Source: Solirubrobacterales bacterium
Lineage (GTDB): Bacteria > Actinomycetota > Thermoleophilia > Solirubrobacterales > 70-9
Length of the DNA stretch: 37,196 nucleotides
NCBI GenBank assembly: GCA_021323175.1
Contig: JAJTCK010000014.1
Location: forward strand, 1 to 37,196
Direction: 5' to 3'
Shown here: in pieces, positions 1-10,681 of the stretch
Layout of the letters: each line of letters opens with the position of its first letter
Numbering within the stretch: the first letter of the stretch is position 1
Notes under the pieces: model-generated
Database searches by the model: none
The model's input: only the letters and a program-made list of their open reading frames with translations
What the model was told of the DNA's origin: nothing
Made by a program: the position numbers and the translations under genes

Positions 1-2399
<2,399 letters not shown>

Positions 2400-2428
2400 C
2401 CGCGACTTTCGCACTTCGCCGACGTTGA

Positions 2429-3307
2429 ATGGGACGACCGATGGGGATGAACCGCACTCACCGGAGCAGCGGGCGCGCTCGGCTGAGCGCGCTGCTCGTG
2501 GCGGTGCCGGCGATCCTGTCGGCCGCGCCGGGGCTCGCTTTCGCCGACACGACGGCCGTCGCGGTGGACGGGGCGGCGCTACGGATCACAGGCTTCTCCG
2601 GCACCCCGAGCGCAGTCGAGGTGCGCCACCGGTCCGCGGAAGAGGCCGGTTTCGGCGCCGTCAGCGACCGCTACGAGGTCACCGACGAGGGAGGGCTGCA
2701 GGCGTCGGGACAGGACTGCGCGCAGGTCTCGGCGACGCTTGCTTCATGCGACGCTCGCGCGGTGAACTCGATGCTCGCGACCCTCGGAGACGGTGGCGAT
2801 GTCCTGATGCTCGATGGGACGCAGGCCGCCGGCGTCCCCGCGGACGTGCCTGCGCTACTAAACGGCCAGAAGGGTGCGGATGTCCTGCGTGGCGGACCCG
2901 GCCGCGACCGGATCCGCGGGGGACCGGGGCGGGACACGGTCGCCGGGTGGGCGGGGGACGACATCCTCTACGGGGGATCCGGCGCGGATGGCCTGATCGG
3001 GTTCGCCGGGAACGACCGGCTATACGGTGGGAGCGGGCGGGACGCCCTGTTCGCGCAAAAAGGCCGCGACAGGATGTTCGGAGGCCCCCAGAACGACGTT
3101 CTGCTCGCCCGCGACGGCTTCAAGGACCCGGTGATCAGTTGCGGCAAGGGGGGGCGTCAGACCGCGACGACCGACTCCCTCGACCCGAAGCCGCGTGGGT
3201 GCACCTCACCCAAGCAGCGCAAGCGTCAGAAGGCGAAGGGAAAGAAGCGGGTACGCGCCGCCCGTCCGCTCGCCTCGCCCTCGGCGGCTCTCGCTCAAGG
3301 CCTGTAG
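2429..3307 (+). CDS. Secreted calcium-binding RTX-type repeat protein
   Basis: A 292-aa protein with an N-terminal signal peptide: basic residues, a hydrophobic run around 20-36 and a cleavage-like AFA-DT. A unique region follows (about 40-145), then five or six glycine/aspartate nonapeptide repeats of the GGxGxDxxx type (about 146-229; for example GGPGRDRIRGGPGRD and YGGSGADGL). Such repeats form Ca2+-binding parallel beta-rolls in secreted proteins. The tail after about 245 is rich in Lys and Arg, unusual for an RTX protein, and might hold the protein to the wall or to polyanions (inference). No enzyme domain is visible. ATGs at 2429, 2441 and 2447 are all in frame and none has a strong ribosome binding site. 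The last 13 nt overlap the end of dacB on the other strand. Confidence 0.75.
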   Translation: MGRPMGMNRTHRSSGRARLSALLVAVPAILSAAPGLAFADTTAVAVDGAALRITGFSGTPSAVEVRHRSAEEAGFGAVSDRYEVTDEGGLQASGQDCAQVSATLASCDARAVNSMLATLGDGGDVLMLDGTQAAGVPADVPALLNGQKGADVLRGGPGRDRIRGGPGRDTVAGWAGDDILYGGSGADGLIGFAGNDRLYGGSGRDALFAQKGRDRMFGGPQNDVLLARDGFKDPVISCGKGGRQTATTDSLDPKPRGCTSPKQRKRQKAKGKKRVRAARPLASPSAALAQGL

Positions 3308-4650
3308 CGCGCGATCAACGCCGCCATGCGGTCCTGCGCGGCCCGGGCGCGATCCGTGTTGACCTTGTTGTTAAGGATCGAGAAGATCGTGGCCTCGCCG
3401 TCCCCGCGAAAGCAGTACCCCGACAGGGCGCTGGTTCCGGTCAGCGTTCCCGTCTTCGCGGCGCAGCGGCCCGTAGCCGCGCTGCCGCGCATGCGCGAGG
3501 CCAGGGTGCCGCTGCGGCCCGCGACAGCAAGCGACTGGATGAACGCCTCGCGGGCCTCCCTCTCGGCGGCACTGCCATCGTCCAGCATCGCCCGCAGCAG
3601 CGATCCGACCGACGAGGGCGAGGCGCGGTCGGTGCGGCTCAGCCCCGAGCCGTTCTCGCCCTGGAAGCGCGCACCACGCTGTGCCGCGAAGCGCCTGACC
3701 AGCTTCACCCCGGCTCGGGTGCTTCCCCGGCCCGCGAACTCCCCGGCCAGGTCCTTCAGCAGCATCTCGGCGAGGAAGTTGTCGGACGGCGTGTTGGTCA
3801 GGCGGGCCAGGTCGGCGATCCGCGGCGAGCTCACCACCGCAACCCGTAGGCCTCCCCTCGACTTGGTGGGCGTACTCCGGCGCGTGACCCCGCGTCCGAT
3901 GCTGACGCCGGCCTTGCGCAGCGCGTCCGAGAGCCGGCGCGCGGCCAGGAGCTCCGGGGCCCCGGACCGGCCGCCGTCGAGGGTCAGTGCGGACAGCGTC
4001 CCCAGGGGGTCGGGAACGATCCCGCGCTGCGGGATGCCGTCGCGGCGATCGAGGAAGCTGTCGTCGTAGAGCAGGGGGCCCTCGACGCGCTCGACTCCGG
4101 CCGCGGCCACCCGCCCGGCGAGCTTGCGCAGGTCCCGTGAGCTCAGGGTGGGATCGCCGGCGCCACGCAGAAACAGGCCGCTGCGGACGACCCCGTCCCG
4201 CTCGAACTCGTCGCCCGCCCAGACGGCCGTCCTCAGGCGCGACTCCGGCCCGAAGCGTGCGATCGCCGCGGCGGTCACGAACAGCTTCGCGTTGGAGGCC
4301 AGCTGCAGACGGCGGCCGGCGCCGCCGGCAAAGAGGATGCGCCCGGTGCCGGCATCCATCACCCAGGCTCCGCTGCGGCCCCCAGCCCGGCGCAGGCCGC
4401 GCGAAAGGCCCCTCCGCAGCGCGCTCTCCGAGACGGCCGTGCGCGCGGCGGCGCTGCCGCGGGCCACGGGAGTCGAGAAGGGGCGATCGGGTCCCGCGCT
4501 CGCCCGGGGATCGGCCGCGCGAGCGACCGCGGGGCCAGTGACCGTGGCCGCGGCCAGGGCGCATGCGAGCGCGCCGCCGACCGCGGCGAGTGGGCGGGCC
4601 CGTGCCCTCGTCGCCGGCTTGCGGGTGCCTGTGTGCATCGCGTGGTCCAT
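3295..4650 (-). CDS. dacB: D-alanyl-D-alanine carboxypeptidase/endopeptidase, PBP4 (S13) family
   Basis: Periplasmic or wall-associated low-molecular-weight penicillin-binding protein that trims peptidoglycan stem peptides or cross-links. From the ATG at 4650 it is 451 aa; a second ATG at 4638 gives 447. A signal peptide (about 1-46, ending AVARA-ADP) is followed by the S13 fold with all three active-site motifs: SNAK (Ser119-Lys122), SDN (289-291) and KTG (399-401). The reading frame continues open for about 850 nt upstream, but that extension is antisense to the patatin gene and has no family similarity, so it is rejected. It converges on the RTX gene with a 13-nt overlap. The substrate, carboxypeptidase versus endopeptidase, cannot be decided here. 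Confidence 0.92.
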   Translation of the reverse strand: MDHAMHTGTRKPATRARARPLAAVGGALACALAAATVTGPAVARAADPRASAGPDRPFSTPVARGSAAARTAVSESALRRGLSRGLRRAGGRSGAWVMDAGTGRILFAGGAGRRLQLASNAKLFVTAAAIARFGPESRLRTAVWAGDEFERDGVVRSGLFLRGAGDPTLSSRDLRKLAGRVAAAGVERVEGPLLYDDSFLDRRDGIPQRGIVPDPLGTLSALTLDGGRSGAPELLAARRLSDALRKAGVSIGRGVTRRSTPTKSRGGLRVAVVSSPRIADLARLTNTPSDNFLAEMLLKDLAGEFAGRGSTRAGVKLVRRFAAQRGARFQGENGSGLSRTDRASPSSVGSLLRAMLDDGSAAEREAREAFIQSLAVAGRSGTLASRMRGSAATGRCAAKTGTLTGTSALSGYCFRGDGEATIFSILNNKVNTDRARAAQDRMAALIARYRP

Positions 4651-4766
4651 CGTCTCGAGCGGCACGGCGCCCAACGTTCGCCGTACACCTTGGAACACGG
4701 GTGGGCCGCAGGGTAGCGGTGCCCCTGGCCCGGGCGGTCGTCTGCCAGGCTGGCGGGCCGACTTGG

Positions 4767-4772
4767 GATAAT
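4767..4772 (+). promoter_or_regulatory. Putative -10 element of the patatin gene
   Basis: GATAAT, one base from the TATAAT consensus, lies 10 nt before the ATG at 4783. No ribosome binding site is visible between them, so a transcript starting about 7 nt downstream of the hexamer would have almost no leader. Confidence 0.4.
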
Positions 4773-4782
4773 CCCCCGCCTC

Positions 4783-6081
4783 ATGGGCAAGGTGGTGCCA
4801 ATCGGGGACGGCGCCGGCGGGGACAGCGCCCGTCGGCGGCCGCGCATGCCGCGCCGTCGCCGCAGGAAGAGCGACAAGACCGCCCTCGTTCTGGGCGGAG
4901 GCGGGTTCACCGGCGGCGTGTACGAGATCGGCGCCTTGCGCGCGCTGGACCTGCTGGCGGCAAATACGACCGTCAACGACTTCGACGTCTACGTCGGCAC
5001 CAGCGCAGGCTCCTTCGTCGCCAGCATGACCGCGAACGGCATCACGCCCGAGGAGATGATGCGTGTCCTCAACAAGGCGCTTCCTTCCCCGATCGACGAC
5101 CCGAAGCTGCGCCACCTGCTGCGGCCCAACTACACGGCCTGGGCCAGCCGGATGGCGACGATGCCCCTGCGCGTCGTGGGGACCCTGCGCCACCTGGCGA
5201 ACAACGTCGGCGAGGTGTCGATGGTGGACCTCGTGATGGGCCTGGCAGAGGGTCTCCCGACCGGGATCTACAACAACCAGGGCCTCGAGCGCTACATGGC
5301 CGAGGTCCTGGCCGACCCCGACCGCTCGAACGACTTCCGCGAGTTGAGCCGTGAGCTGCTGCTGACCGCGACCGACGTGGACACGTGCGAGCGGCTCGTC
5401 CTGGGCCGGGACGAGTGGCGCGACGTCCCGATCTCGAAAGCCGTCGCGGCATCCACGGCGCTGCCGATGGTCTACGAGCCGGTCGAGCTGCGCGGCCGGC
5501 ACCTGATGGACGGCGGCATCGCCTCGACCACCAACGTCGACGTCGCCGTGGAAGCGGGGGCCAAGTTCATCGTGGTGGTGAACCCCCTGGTCCCGTTCGT
5601 GAACGACTTCGAAACCCGCATCCCGACGATGTTCGGGTCGCGCGTGCGCCGCGTCACCGACATGGGCCTACCCGGCATCGGCAACCAGGCCTTCAGGCTG
5701 ATGGCGTACGCCCGCCTGCAGCTCGCCGTGGAGTCCTGGAAGCACCGCTTCCCGGACGTGGACATCATCCTGATCGAGCCCGAGCCGAACGACGAGCTGA
5801 TGTTCGGGACCTCCGTCCTCGACTACTCCTCCCGCCTGCAGATCGCGCGCCACGGCTTCGAGTCGGTCACCGACAAGCTGGCGCGCGACTACAAGCGCTA
5901 CAAGGACATCGCGGCGCGGCACGGCATCGAGATCTCCGCGCGGCGGGTCCGCAAGGTGGTCGAGACCGTCGAGGGGCAGGAGGCTGAGGGCAGCTCGGCC
6001 TGGCGCCGGATCCTGGAGCAGACGACGGGGGCGCTGCTGCGGCAGTCCGGGGAAGCCGAGACCGCCGCCGGGGATCGCTGA
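4783..6081 (+). CDS. Patatin-like phospholipase
   Basis: A 432-aa serine lipid acyl hydrolase of the patatin family. The glycine-rich oxyanion loop GGGGFTGGVYEIGAL (about 38-52) is followed by the nucleophile elbow GTSAGS (Ser74) and the catalytic Asp243 in DGGIAS, so the Ser-Asp dyad is complete. The first 30 residues are highly basic (RRRPRMPRRRRRK) and there is no signal peptide, suggesting a cytoplasmic enzyme that may sit on anionic membranes (inference). The C-terminal 150 residues form an extension after the core and include a helical region before the stop. It stands alone on the plus strand and converges on amt with a 1-nt gap. The likely substrate is phospholipid or neutral lipid; the exact one is unknown. 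Confidence 0.88.
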   Translation: MGKVVPIGDGAGGDSARRRPRMPRRRRRKSDKTALVLGGGGFTGGVYEIGALRALDLLAANTTVNDFDVYVGTSAGSFVASMTANGITPEEMMRVLNKALPSPIDDPKLRHLLRPNYTAWASRMATMPLRVVGTLRHLANNVGEVSMVDLVMGLAEGLPTGIYNNQGLERYMAEVLADPDRSNDFRELSRELLLTATDVDTCERLVLGRDEWRDVPISKAVAASTALPMVYEPVELRGRHLMDGGIASTTNVDVAVEAGAKFIVVVNPLVPFVNDFETRIPTMFGSRVRRVTDMGLPGIGNQAFRLMAYARLQLAVESWKHRFPDVDIILIEPEPNDELMFGTSVLDYSSRLQIARHGFESVTDKLARDYKRYKDIAARHGIEISARRVRKVVETVEGQEAEGSSAWRRILEQTTGALLRQSGEAETAAGDR

Positions 6082-6082
6082 G

Positions 6083-7387
6083 CTAGCTCGACTTGACCAG
6101 CGTGGCGTCGCCTTCGGCGTCCGGCTGGACGAGGATCGCTCCCTCGCCCGTGGGGTACGCCTCCTCGCCGTGGTAGATCACGTCCATGCCCATCGCCTCC
6201 TCGCGCTCGGTGGCGCGCAGCGGCAGCACGGCGCCGATGGCCTTCAGCAATGCGAACGTGACCGCGAACGCATAGGCGGGGGCGGCCAGGGCGGCGAGCG
6301 CCTGATCTGTGAGCTGGGCGGCGTTCCCGTAGATCAGCCCATCGGAGATGCCGTTCCACGACGCCTGGGCGACGAAGCCGATGGCGAGAATCCCGGTGAA
6401 GCCGGCGATCCCGTGCGCAGCCAGCACGTCGAGGGTCTCGTCGACGCGGGTGCGCGGGCGCCAGACGATCATCGCGTAGCAGGGGAGCGCTCCCAGGGCT
6501 CCCAGGGCGAGCGCCCAGCCCGGGCTGACGTACCCGCCGGCGGGCGTGATCAGGACGCAGCCGACGATGATCGCCGTGGCGGCTCCGACGGCGGTCACCT
6601 TGCGCCCGCGGATCGCGTCCAGGCCCATCCAGACGAACAGGGTGGCGGCCGGGCAGAGGAGCGTGTTGGTGAACGCCAGCACGCTCGCCTCGTTCGCCCC
6701 GAACCCGCTGCCTCCGTTGAACCCGAACCAGCCGAACCACAGGAGCCCGGCGCCCAGGAGGACGTAGATCGCATTGTGCGGCAGCAGCGCCTGGCGCCCG
6801 TAGTCCTTGCGGGCCCCGACCACGAGCGCCGCCGCCAGCGCCGAGAATCCGGATGCCATCTCGACCGGGACGCCGCCGGCGAAATCCAGGGTGCCGCGCT
6901 CGAACAGCCAGCCGCCCCCGAAGGCCCAGTGGGCAAGCACGGCGTAGACCAGGACGGACCACAGGGCCGCGAACACGATGAACGCGCTGAACCGCATCCG
7001 CTCCACAACTGCGCCCGAGATCAGGGCGATGGTGATGATGCAGAAGGTCCCCTGGAAGGCCATGAACAGCAGGTGAGGGATCGTGGTCCCGTCCCGCGGC
7101 TCGAGCGTGACGTCCTGCAGGGCGAAGTGGCCGAGGCCCCCGATCAGGTCACCGGTCCCGTCGAAGGCGAGCGAATAGCCCACCAGCGCCCAGCTGACCG
7201 CTCCGATCGCGATCGACGCGGCGCACATCATGAAGGTGTTGAGGGGGTTCTTCGCTCGGACGAGCCCTGCGTAGAACAGCCCCAGGGCCGGGGTCATCAT
7301 CAGCACCAGTGCCGTCGCCGCGAGCATCCACGCCGTGTCGCCGGTGTCGACCTCCGCAGCCTGCGCCAGCAGGGGGACGGCGCTCAC
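6083..7387 (-). CDS. amt: Ammonium transporter Amt
   Basis: Membrane channel/transporter for ammonium, 434 aa, with about eleven hydrophobic segments. Family blocks are clear: the N-terminal ALGLFYAGLVRAKN, the LDFAGG signature (167-172), GFNGGSG and AAHGIAGFTG. The second pore histidine is kept (His325), but the first, normally in DFAGGxxVH, is replaced by Glu176 (DFAGGVPVEMASG). The same Glu/His arrangement is known in some fungal Mep transporters and changes transport properties there. The start is GTG at 7387, overlapping the glnB stop by 4 nt (GTGA), the classic coupled glnB-amt pair. PII normally plugs Amt when nitrogen is plentiful. No signal peptide was identified beyond the first membrane helix. 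Confidence 0.95.
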   Translation of the reverse strand: MSAVPLLAQAAEVDTGDTAWMLAATALVLMMTPALGLFYAGLVRAKNPLNTFMMCAASIAIGAVSWALVGYSLAFDGTGDLIGGLGHFALQDVTLEPRDGTTIPHLLFMAFQGTFCIITIALISGAVVERMRFSAFIVFAALWSVLVYAVLAHWAFGGGWLFERGTLDFAGGVPVEMASGFSALAAALVVGARKDYGRQALLPHNAIYVLLGAGLLWFGWFGFNGGSGFGANEASVLAFTNTLLCPAATLFVWMGLDAIRGRKVTAVGAATAIIVGCVLITPAGGYVSPGWALALGALGALPCYAMIVWRPRTRVDETLDVLAAHGIAGFTGILAIGFVAQASWNGISDGLIYGNAAQLTDQALAALAAPAYAFAVTFALLKAIGAVLPLRATEREEAMGMDVIYHGEEAYPTGEGAILVQPDAEGDATLVKSS

Positions 7388-7737
7388 GGGCCCACCGGGG
7401 TGACCGCGGCGTTGTCGGTCTCACCTGTGCGGATCCTGACGACCTGCTCGAGCGAGACTACGAAGATCTTCCCGTCGCCGACCTCGCCGGTCTGGGCACC
7501 TTCGCGCAGCGCCTGGATCGTCGGCTCCACGAACGGGTCCGAGACGGCGATTTCGAACCGGACCTTGTCGGCCAGGCCCATCTTCACCGTGGTGCCGCGA
7601 TAGGTCTCCACCTGGTCCAGCTCGCCGCCGTGGCCCTGGACGCGGCTCAGCGAGACGCCGCGGACCTCCGCCCGGTAGAGCGCCTCCAGCACGTCGTTGG
7701 CCTTCTCCGGCCGCACGATCCCGATCACCAGCTTCAT
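7384..7737 (-). CDS. glnB: PII-family nitrogen regulator
   Basis: A 117-aa PII signal protein. Family features are MKLVIGIVRPEKANDVLEAL at the start, GDGKIFV (the B-loop region) and RIRTGE near the end. It normally binds ATP/ADP and 2-oxoglutarate and regulates Amt and nitrogen enzymes. The T-loop differs from the classic one: by alignment with E. coli GlnB, Tyr46 is kept (ETYRG), but Tyr51, the uridylylated or adenylylated residue, is Val, and Gln39 is Glu. Covalent control at Tyr51 is therefore impossible and effector binding may differ. The ATG at 7737 has TAGGCT 8 nt upstream and no clear ribosome binding site. Translation is coupled to amt. A GlnB/GlnK distinction is not possible from sequence. 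Confidence 0.93.
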   Translation of the reverse strand: MKLVIGIVRPEKANDVLEALYRAEVRGVSLSRVQGHGGELDQVETYRGTTVKMGLADKVRFEIAVSDPFVEPTIQALREGAQTGEVGDGKIFVVSLEQVVRIRTGETDNAAVTPVGP

Positions 7738-7745
7738 CGGGCGCG

Positions 7746-7751
7746 AGCCTA
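7746..7751 (-). promoter_or_regulatory. Putative -10 of glnB-amt, leaderless type
   Basis: TAGGCT on the minus strand, 8 nt before the glnB ATG, with no Shine-Dalgarno sequence between. One of a recurring TAGnnT series in this window. Confidence 0.45.
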
Positions 7752-7763
7752 GTCAGGCCCAGA

Positions 7764-7781
7764 GGCCCCTCCGCGGGGGCC
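7764..7781 (-). terminator. Hairpin after glycerate kinase
   Basis: GGCCCC-N6-GGGGCC forms a 6-bp G+C stem just past the glycerate kinase stop (7789) and before the glnB promoter. There is no T-run, so it is only a plausible stem-type terminator that would separate the two transcripts. Confidence 0.35.
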
Positions 7782-7788
7782 GCCCGCC

Positions 7789-8760
7789 TCAAGCCGCAAA
7801 CTGCGCCAAGAGATCCCGAGCGGCGGACTCCATCGCCGGAGGGTCGCCGGCCTGATGGGCAGATGCCAGGCGCAGCCGGCCGGACTGCTCGGCGCTCAGG
7901 TCGATGCGTCCCGCGATCGCGTGCAGCGGGACCCCGGCCTCGCGGCAGCGCTTCGCGATCTCGCCGACCAGCTTTCCCTCCAGGCTCTGGGCATCCAGAC
8001 GGCCCTCGCCGGTGACGACGGCGTCGGCGCGCTCCAGGCGGCGGTCGAAGCCGAGCAGGCCGAGGACGTACGCGGCCCCCGGCACCAGCCGTGCCCCGAA
8101 GGCCGCCCACAGGCCGCCGGAGAGACCGCCCGCGGCGCCCGTCATGGCTCTGCCCCGCGGGTCGCGCGGCAGGGCGCCGGCCCGAGCGGTCAGCCGTACC
8201 GTCAGGCGCTCGACCGCGGCCGGGTCGGCGCCCTTCTGCGGGGCGAAGACCTCAGCGGCCCGCTCGAACGGCACGGAGACGTCGCACAGGACCTCCAGCT
8301 TGGCCTTGTCCAGGCCGCCCGCTGCCTCGATCGCCTCGATGGCGCCGGCTCCGCCGTCGGTCGTTGCGCTTCCACCGGCGGCGATCAGGATCCGGCGGGG
8401 CCCGGCCGCAGCCGCCGCCGCTATCAGCTCGCCGGTTCCGGCGCTCGAGGCGGTCTCGGCGTCGCGCTCGTCCTCGCCGACGCGCGTCAGGCCCGACGCC
8501 GCGGCCACCTCGACGACCGCGCTGCGGCCGTCCTCGAGCAGCCCGTACTCCGCCTGGATCGGCCTGCCGAGCGGGTCGTGCGCGGGCGCCGTGCGGCGCT
8601 CGCCGCCGAGGACCGCGAGCAGCGCCTCCATCGTGCCCTCGCCGCCATCCGCCGCCGGCAGCAACTCCGCCTCGGCCCCAGCAGCCTCCAGCCCGGCCCC
8701 GATCGCCTCGGCGACCTGGGACGCGGTGAAGGTGCCCTTGAAGGAGTCAGGGGCGACCAG
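7789..8760 (-). CDS. glxK: Glycerate kinase (GlxK/GarK family), apparent CTG start
   Basis: Phosphorylates D-glycerate, feeding glyoxylate or sugar-acid carbon into glycolysis. The family start LVAPDSFKGTFTASQVAEAI is followed by LLPAADGGEGT, the GGSATTDGGAG block, DVSVPF and TGEGRLDAQS. The oddity is the start. The conserved N-terminus is in frame, but no ATG, GTG or TTG occurs between the in-frame stop at 8827-8829 and the conserved sequence. The best candidate is CTG at 8758-8760, giving 323 aa. A TTG at 8664 would delete the first third of the first conserved block. The CTG sits 4 nt after the fadD stop (8765), so re-initiation by ribosomes finishing fadD is likely. A sequencing error in a normal start codon is the main alternative. 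Confidence 0.85.
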   Translation of the reverse strand: MVAPDSFKGTFTASQVAEAIGAGLEAAGAEAELLPAADGGEGTMEALLAVLGGERRTAPAHDPLGRPIQAEYGLLEDGRSAVVEVAAASGLTRVGEDERDAETASSAGTGELIAAAAAAGPRRILIAAGGSATTDGGAGAIEAIEAAGGLDKAKLEVLCDVSVPFERAAEVFAPQKGADPAAVERLTVRLTARAGALPRDPRGRAMTGAAGGLSGGLWAAFGARLVPGAAYVLGLLGFDRRLERADAVVTGEGRLDAQSLEGKLVGEIAKRCREAGVPLHAIAGRIDLSAEQSGRLRLASAHQAGDPPAMESAARDLLAQFAA

Positions 8761-8764
8761 GAAC

Positions 8765-10576
8765 CTAGGCGTAGAGCGCCTCGATGTCCTGCTCGTACTT
8801 GTCGGCGACCACGTTGCGCTTGACCTTCAGTGTGGGCGTCAGCTCCCCACCCTCCTGAGAGAGGTCGGTGGGCAAGATCGCGAACTTCTTGACCTGCTCG
8901 ACCCGCGCGAACTTCTCGTTGACCTTGTCGATGTGCTCCTGGACGAGCGCGCGCATCTCCGCGTTCTGTGCGACCTCGGCGGGGTCGCTTTGCCAGTCCT
9001 TCTCCTGGGCGAGCTTCGCGACCTCCTCCATGTCCAGCGTCACGAGCGCGGTCAGGAACGGGCGACGGTCGCCGATGACGACGACCTGCGACACGTAGGG
9101 GCTCTGCTTGATCTCGGCCTCGAGGTTGGCGGGAGTGATGTTCTTGCCCCCCGCCGTGATGATGATGTCCTTCTTGCGGCCGGTGATCTTCAGGTAGCCG
9201 TCGGCGTCGACCTCGCCGATGTCGCCGGTGTGCAGCCAGCCATCGACGATCGTCTCCCGGGTCGCTTCCTCGTTCTTGTAGTAGCCCTGGAAGATGTTCG
9301 GGCCCTTGACGAGGATCTCGCCGTCGTCGGCGATCTTCACGTCGCACTGCGAGAACGGCTTGCCGACGGTCCCGAATTTGAACGCCTCGGGCCGCGAGAT
9401 CGTCGCGGCAGTTGAGGTCTCGGTCATGCCCCAGCCCTCGACGACCAGCACGCCTGCGGCGTCGAAGAACCTCAGGATGTCGGGATTGATCGGGGCTGCG
9501 CCGGTGACCGCGAGCTTCAGGTTGCCGCCGAAGAGCTGCCGGATCTGTGCGAGCACCAGCCTGTCGGCCAGGTCGTGCTGGGCCTTCAGGAGCGGATTCA
9601 CCGACTGTCCGGCGCGTTCCTTGTCGCGCACCTTCTTGCCGACGCCCACCGCCCAGTTGAAGATGGCCTGCTTGAGGCCGCCCTCCTTCTCCGCGTTGGC
9701 CGTGGCGGCGGTGTAGATCTTCTCGAAGATGCGCGGCACGGACGGGAAGTAGGTCGGCCTGACCTCGCTCAGGTTGGGCACGATCTTCAGCGGGTCGCGC
9801 TCCCAGTAGGCGAGTGTCGCACCGAGGTCGAAGCTGCCTAGCTGGATCAGCAGCGCGAAGGAGTGTGCGAGCGGCAGGAACAGGTAGGTCAGCTCGTCGT
9901 CGCCCAAGACGTTGGCCTCATGGACCATGTCGAGCATCGAGCGGTAGTTCCCGTGGCTGATCACGCAGCCCTTCGGGGGCCCGGTGGTGCCCGACGTGTA
10001 GATGAACGTGCAGATGTCGTCGGAGGTGACCGAGCTCCAGCGGTCCTCCCAGTCGGAGTCCGAGCCGGCTGCGCCGCGGGCGGCCAGGTCGTCCATCGAG
10101 ATGGCGTCGCCGGCCGTCCCCTCCATCAGGATCACGTGCTCGAGCTTGGGGCACTGGTCCTTGACGGCACGCACCTTCTGCAACTGGGATTCGTCCTCCA
10201 CCACGACGGCGACCGCGTCAGAGTTCTCCAGCACGTACTGGCACTCCTCGGGAGAATTGGTCTGGTAGATCGGCACCACCGTGGCGCCCGCGCTGAGGGC
10301 TGCGAAGTCGAAGTAGGTCCACTCGGGACGGGTGTTCGCGAGGAGCGAGACCTTGTCCCCCTTCTCGATCCCCAAATCCATCAGGCCCAGCGAGAGGCCC
10401 TTGACGATCTCGCCGACCTGCTGATAGGTCTTGGGCACCCACTGCCCGGAGTCATCCTTGTAGAGAACCGCCCGGTTGGGGCCGTGCTTGCGCACGGCGA
10501 GCGGGAACAGGTCAGCAAGGGTCTCGCTGCCCGTGGCGACCTCGGTCGCCGCCTTCTCGGCGGTCGCTGACTCCAT
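8765..10576 (-). CDS. fadD: Long-chain fatty acid-CoA ligase (AMP-forming)
   Basis: A 603-aa ANL-superfamily acyl-CoA synthetase that activates fatty acids via an acyl-AMP. All core motifs are present: the P-loop YTSGTTGPPKG, the adenine-binding GWGMTETS, the ribose-binding TGD (HTGDIG), the hinge GRKKDIIITAGGKNI and a C-terminal catalytic lysine in TPTLKVKR. Length and motif order match the FadD15-type long-chain ligases of actinobacteria. The ATG at 10576 has a strong ribosome binding site, AGGAGG, a few nt upstream, unlike many genes here. It is followed almost at once by glycerate kinase and preceded by two hairpins downstream of the small gene at 10682-10861. Chain-length preference cannot be read from sequence. 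Confidence 0.95.
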   Translation of the reverse strand: MESATAEKAATEVATGSETLADLFPLAVRKHGPNRAVLYKDDSGQWVPKTYQQVGEIVKGLSLGLMDLGIEKGDKVSLLANTRPEWTYFDFAALSAGATVVPIYQTNSPEECQYVLENSDAVAVVVEDESQLQKVRAVKDQCPKLEHVILMEGTAGDAISMDDLAARGAAGSDSDWEDRWSSVTSDDICTFIYTSGTTGPPKGCVISHGNYRSMLDMVHEANVLGDDELTYLFLPLAHSFALLIQLGSFDLGATLAYWERDPLKIVPNLSEVRPTYFPSVPRIFEKIYTAATANAEKEGGLKQAIFNWAVGVGKKVRDKERAGQSVNPLLKAQHDLADRLVLAQIRQLFGGNLKLAVTGAAPINPDILRFFDAAGVLVVEGWGMTETSTAATISRPEAFKFGTVGKPFSQCDVKIADDGEILVKGPNIFQGYYKNEEATRETIVDGWLHTGDIGEVDADGYLKITGRKKDIIITAGGKNITPANLEAEIKQSPYVSQVVVIGDRRPFLTALVTLDMEEVAKLAQEKDWQSDPAEVAQNAEMRALVQEHIDKVNEKFARVEQVKKFAILPTDLSQEGGELTPTLKVKRNVVADKYEQDIEALYA

Positions 10577-10605
10577 CTCTCCTCCTGGCTGTGTCTTGTG
10601 GGCGG

Positions 10606-10626
10606 GGAGCCGCCCTCGGCGGCTCC
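10606..10626 (-). terminator. 9-bp perfect hairpin between small gene and fadD
   Basis: GGAGCCGCC, a 3-nt loop, then GGCGGCTCC: a perfect 9-bp G+C stem, 56 nt past the stop of the small gene (10682) and 30 nt before the fadD start. No T-run follows. It could terminate the small gene's transcript or act as a fadD leader structure. Confidence 0.5.
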
Positions 10627-10646
10627 AGGGTGGAGTCTATGTCAGG

Positions 10647-10664
10647 CCTGGCCGTCTGGCCAGG
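10647..10664 (-). terminator. Second hairpin, tandem with 10606-10626
   Basis: CCTGGCC-GTCT-GGCCAGG, a perfect 7-bp stem with a 4-nt loop, lies between the small gene's stop and the hairpin at 10606-10626. Two stems in a row suit a tandem terminator. Confidence 0.4.
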
Positions 10665-10681
10665 GCGAAGCCGTGCGGCGC

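Noticed and set aside
4651-5502. Upstream extension of dacB that would give a 735-aa protein
   Set aside because: The extension is antisense to the patatin gene; the signal peptide begins at 4650 or 4638.
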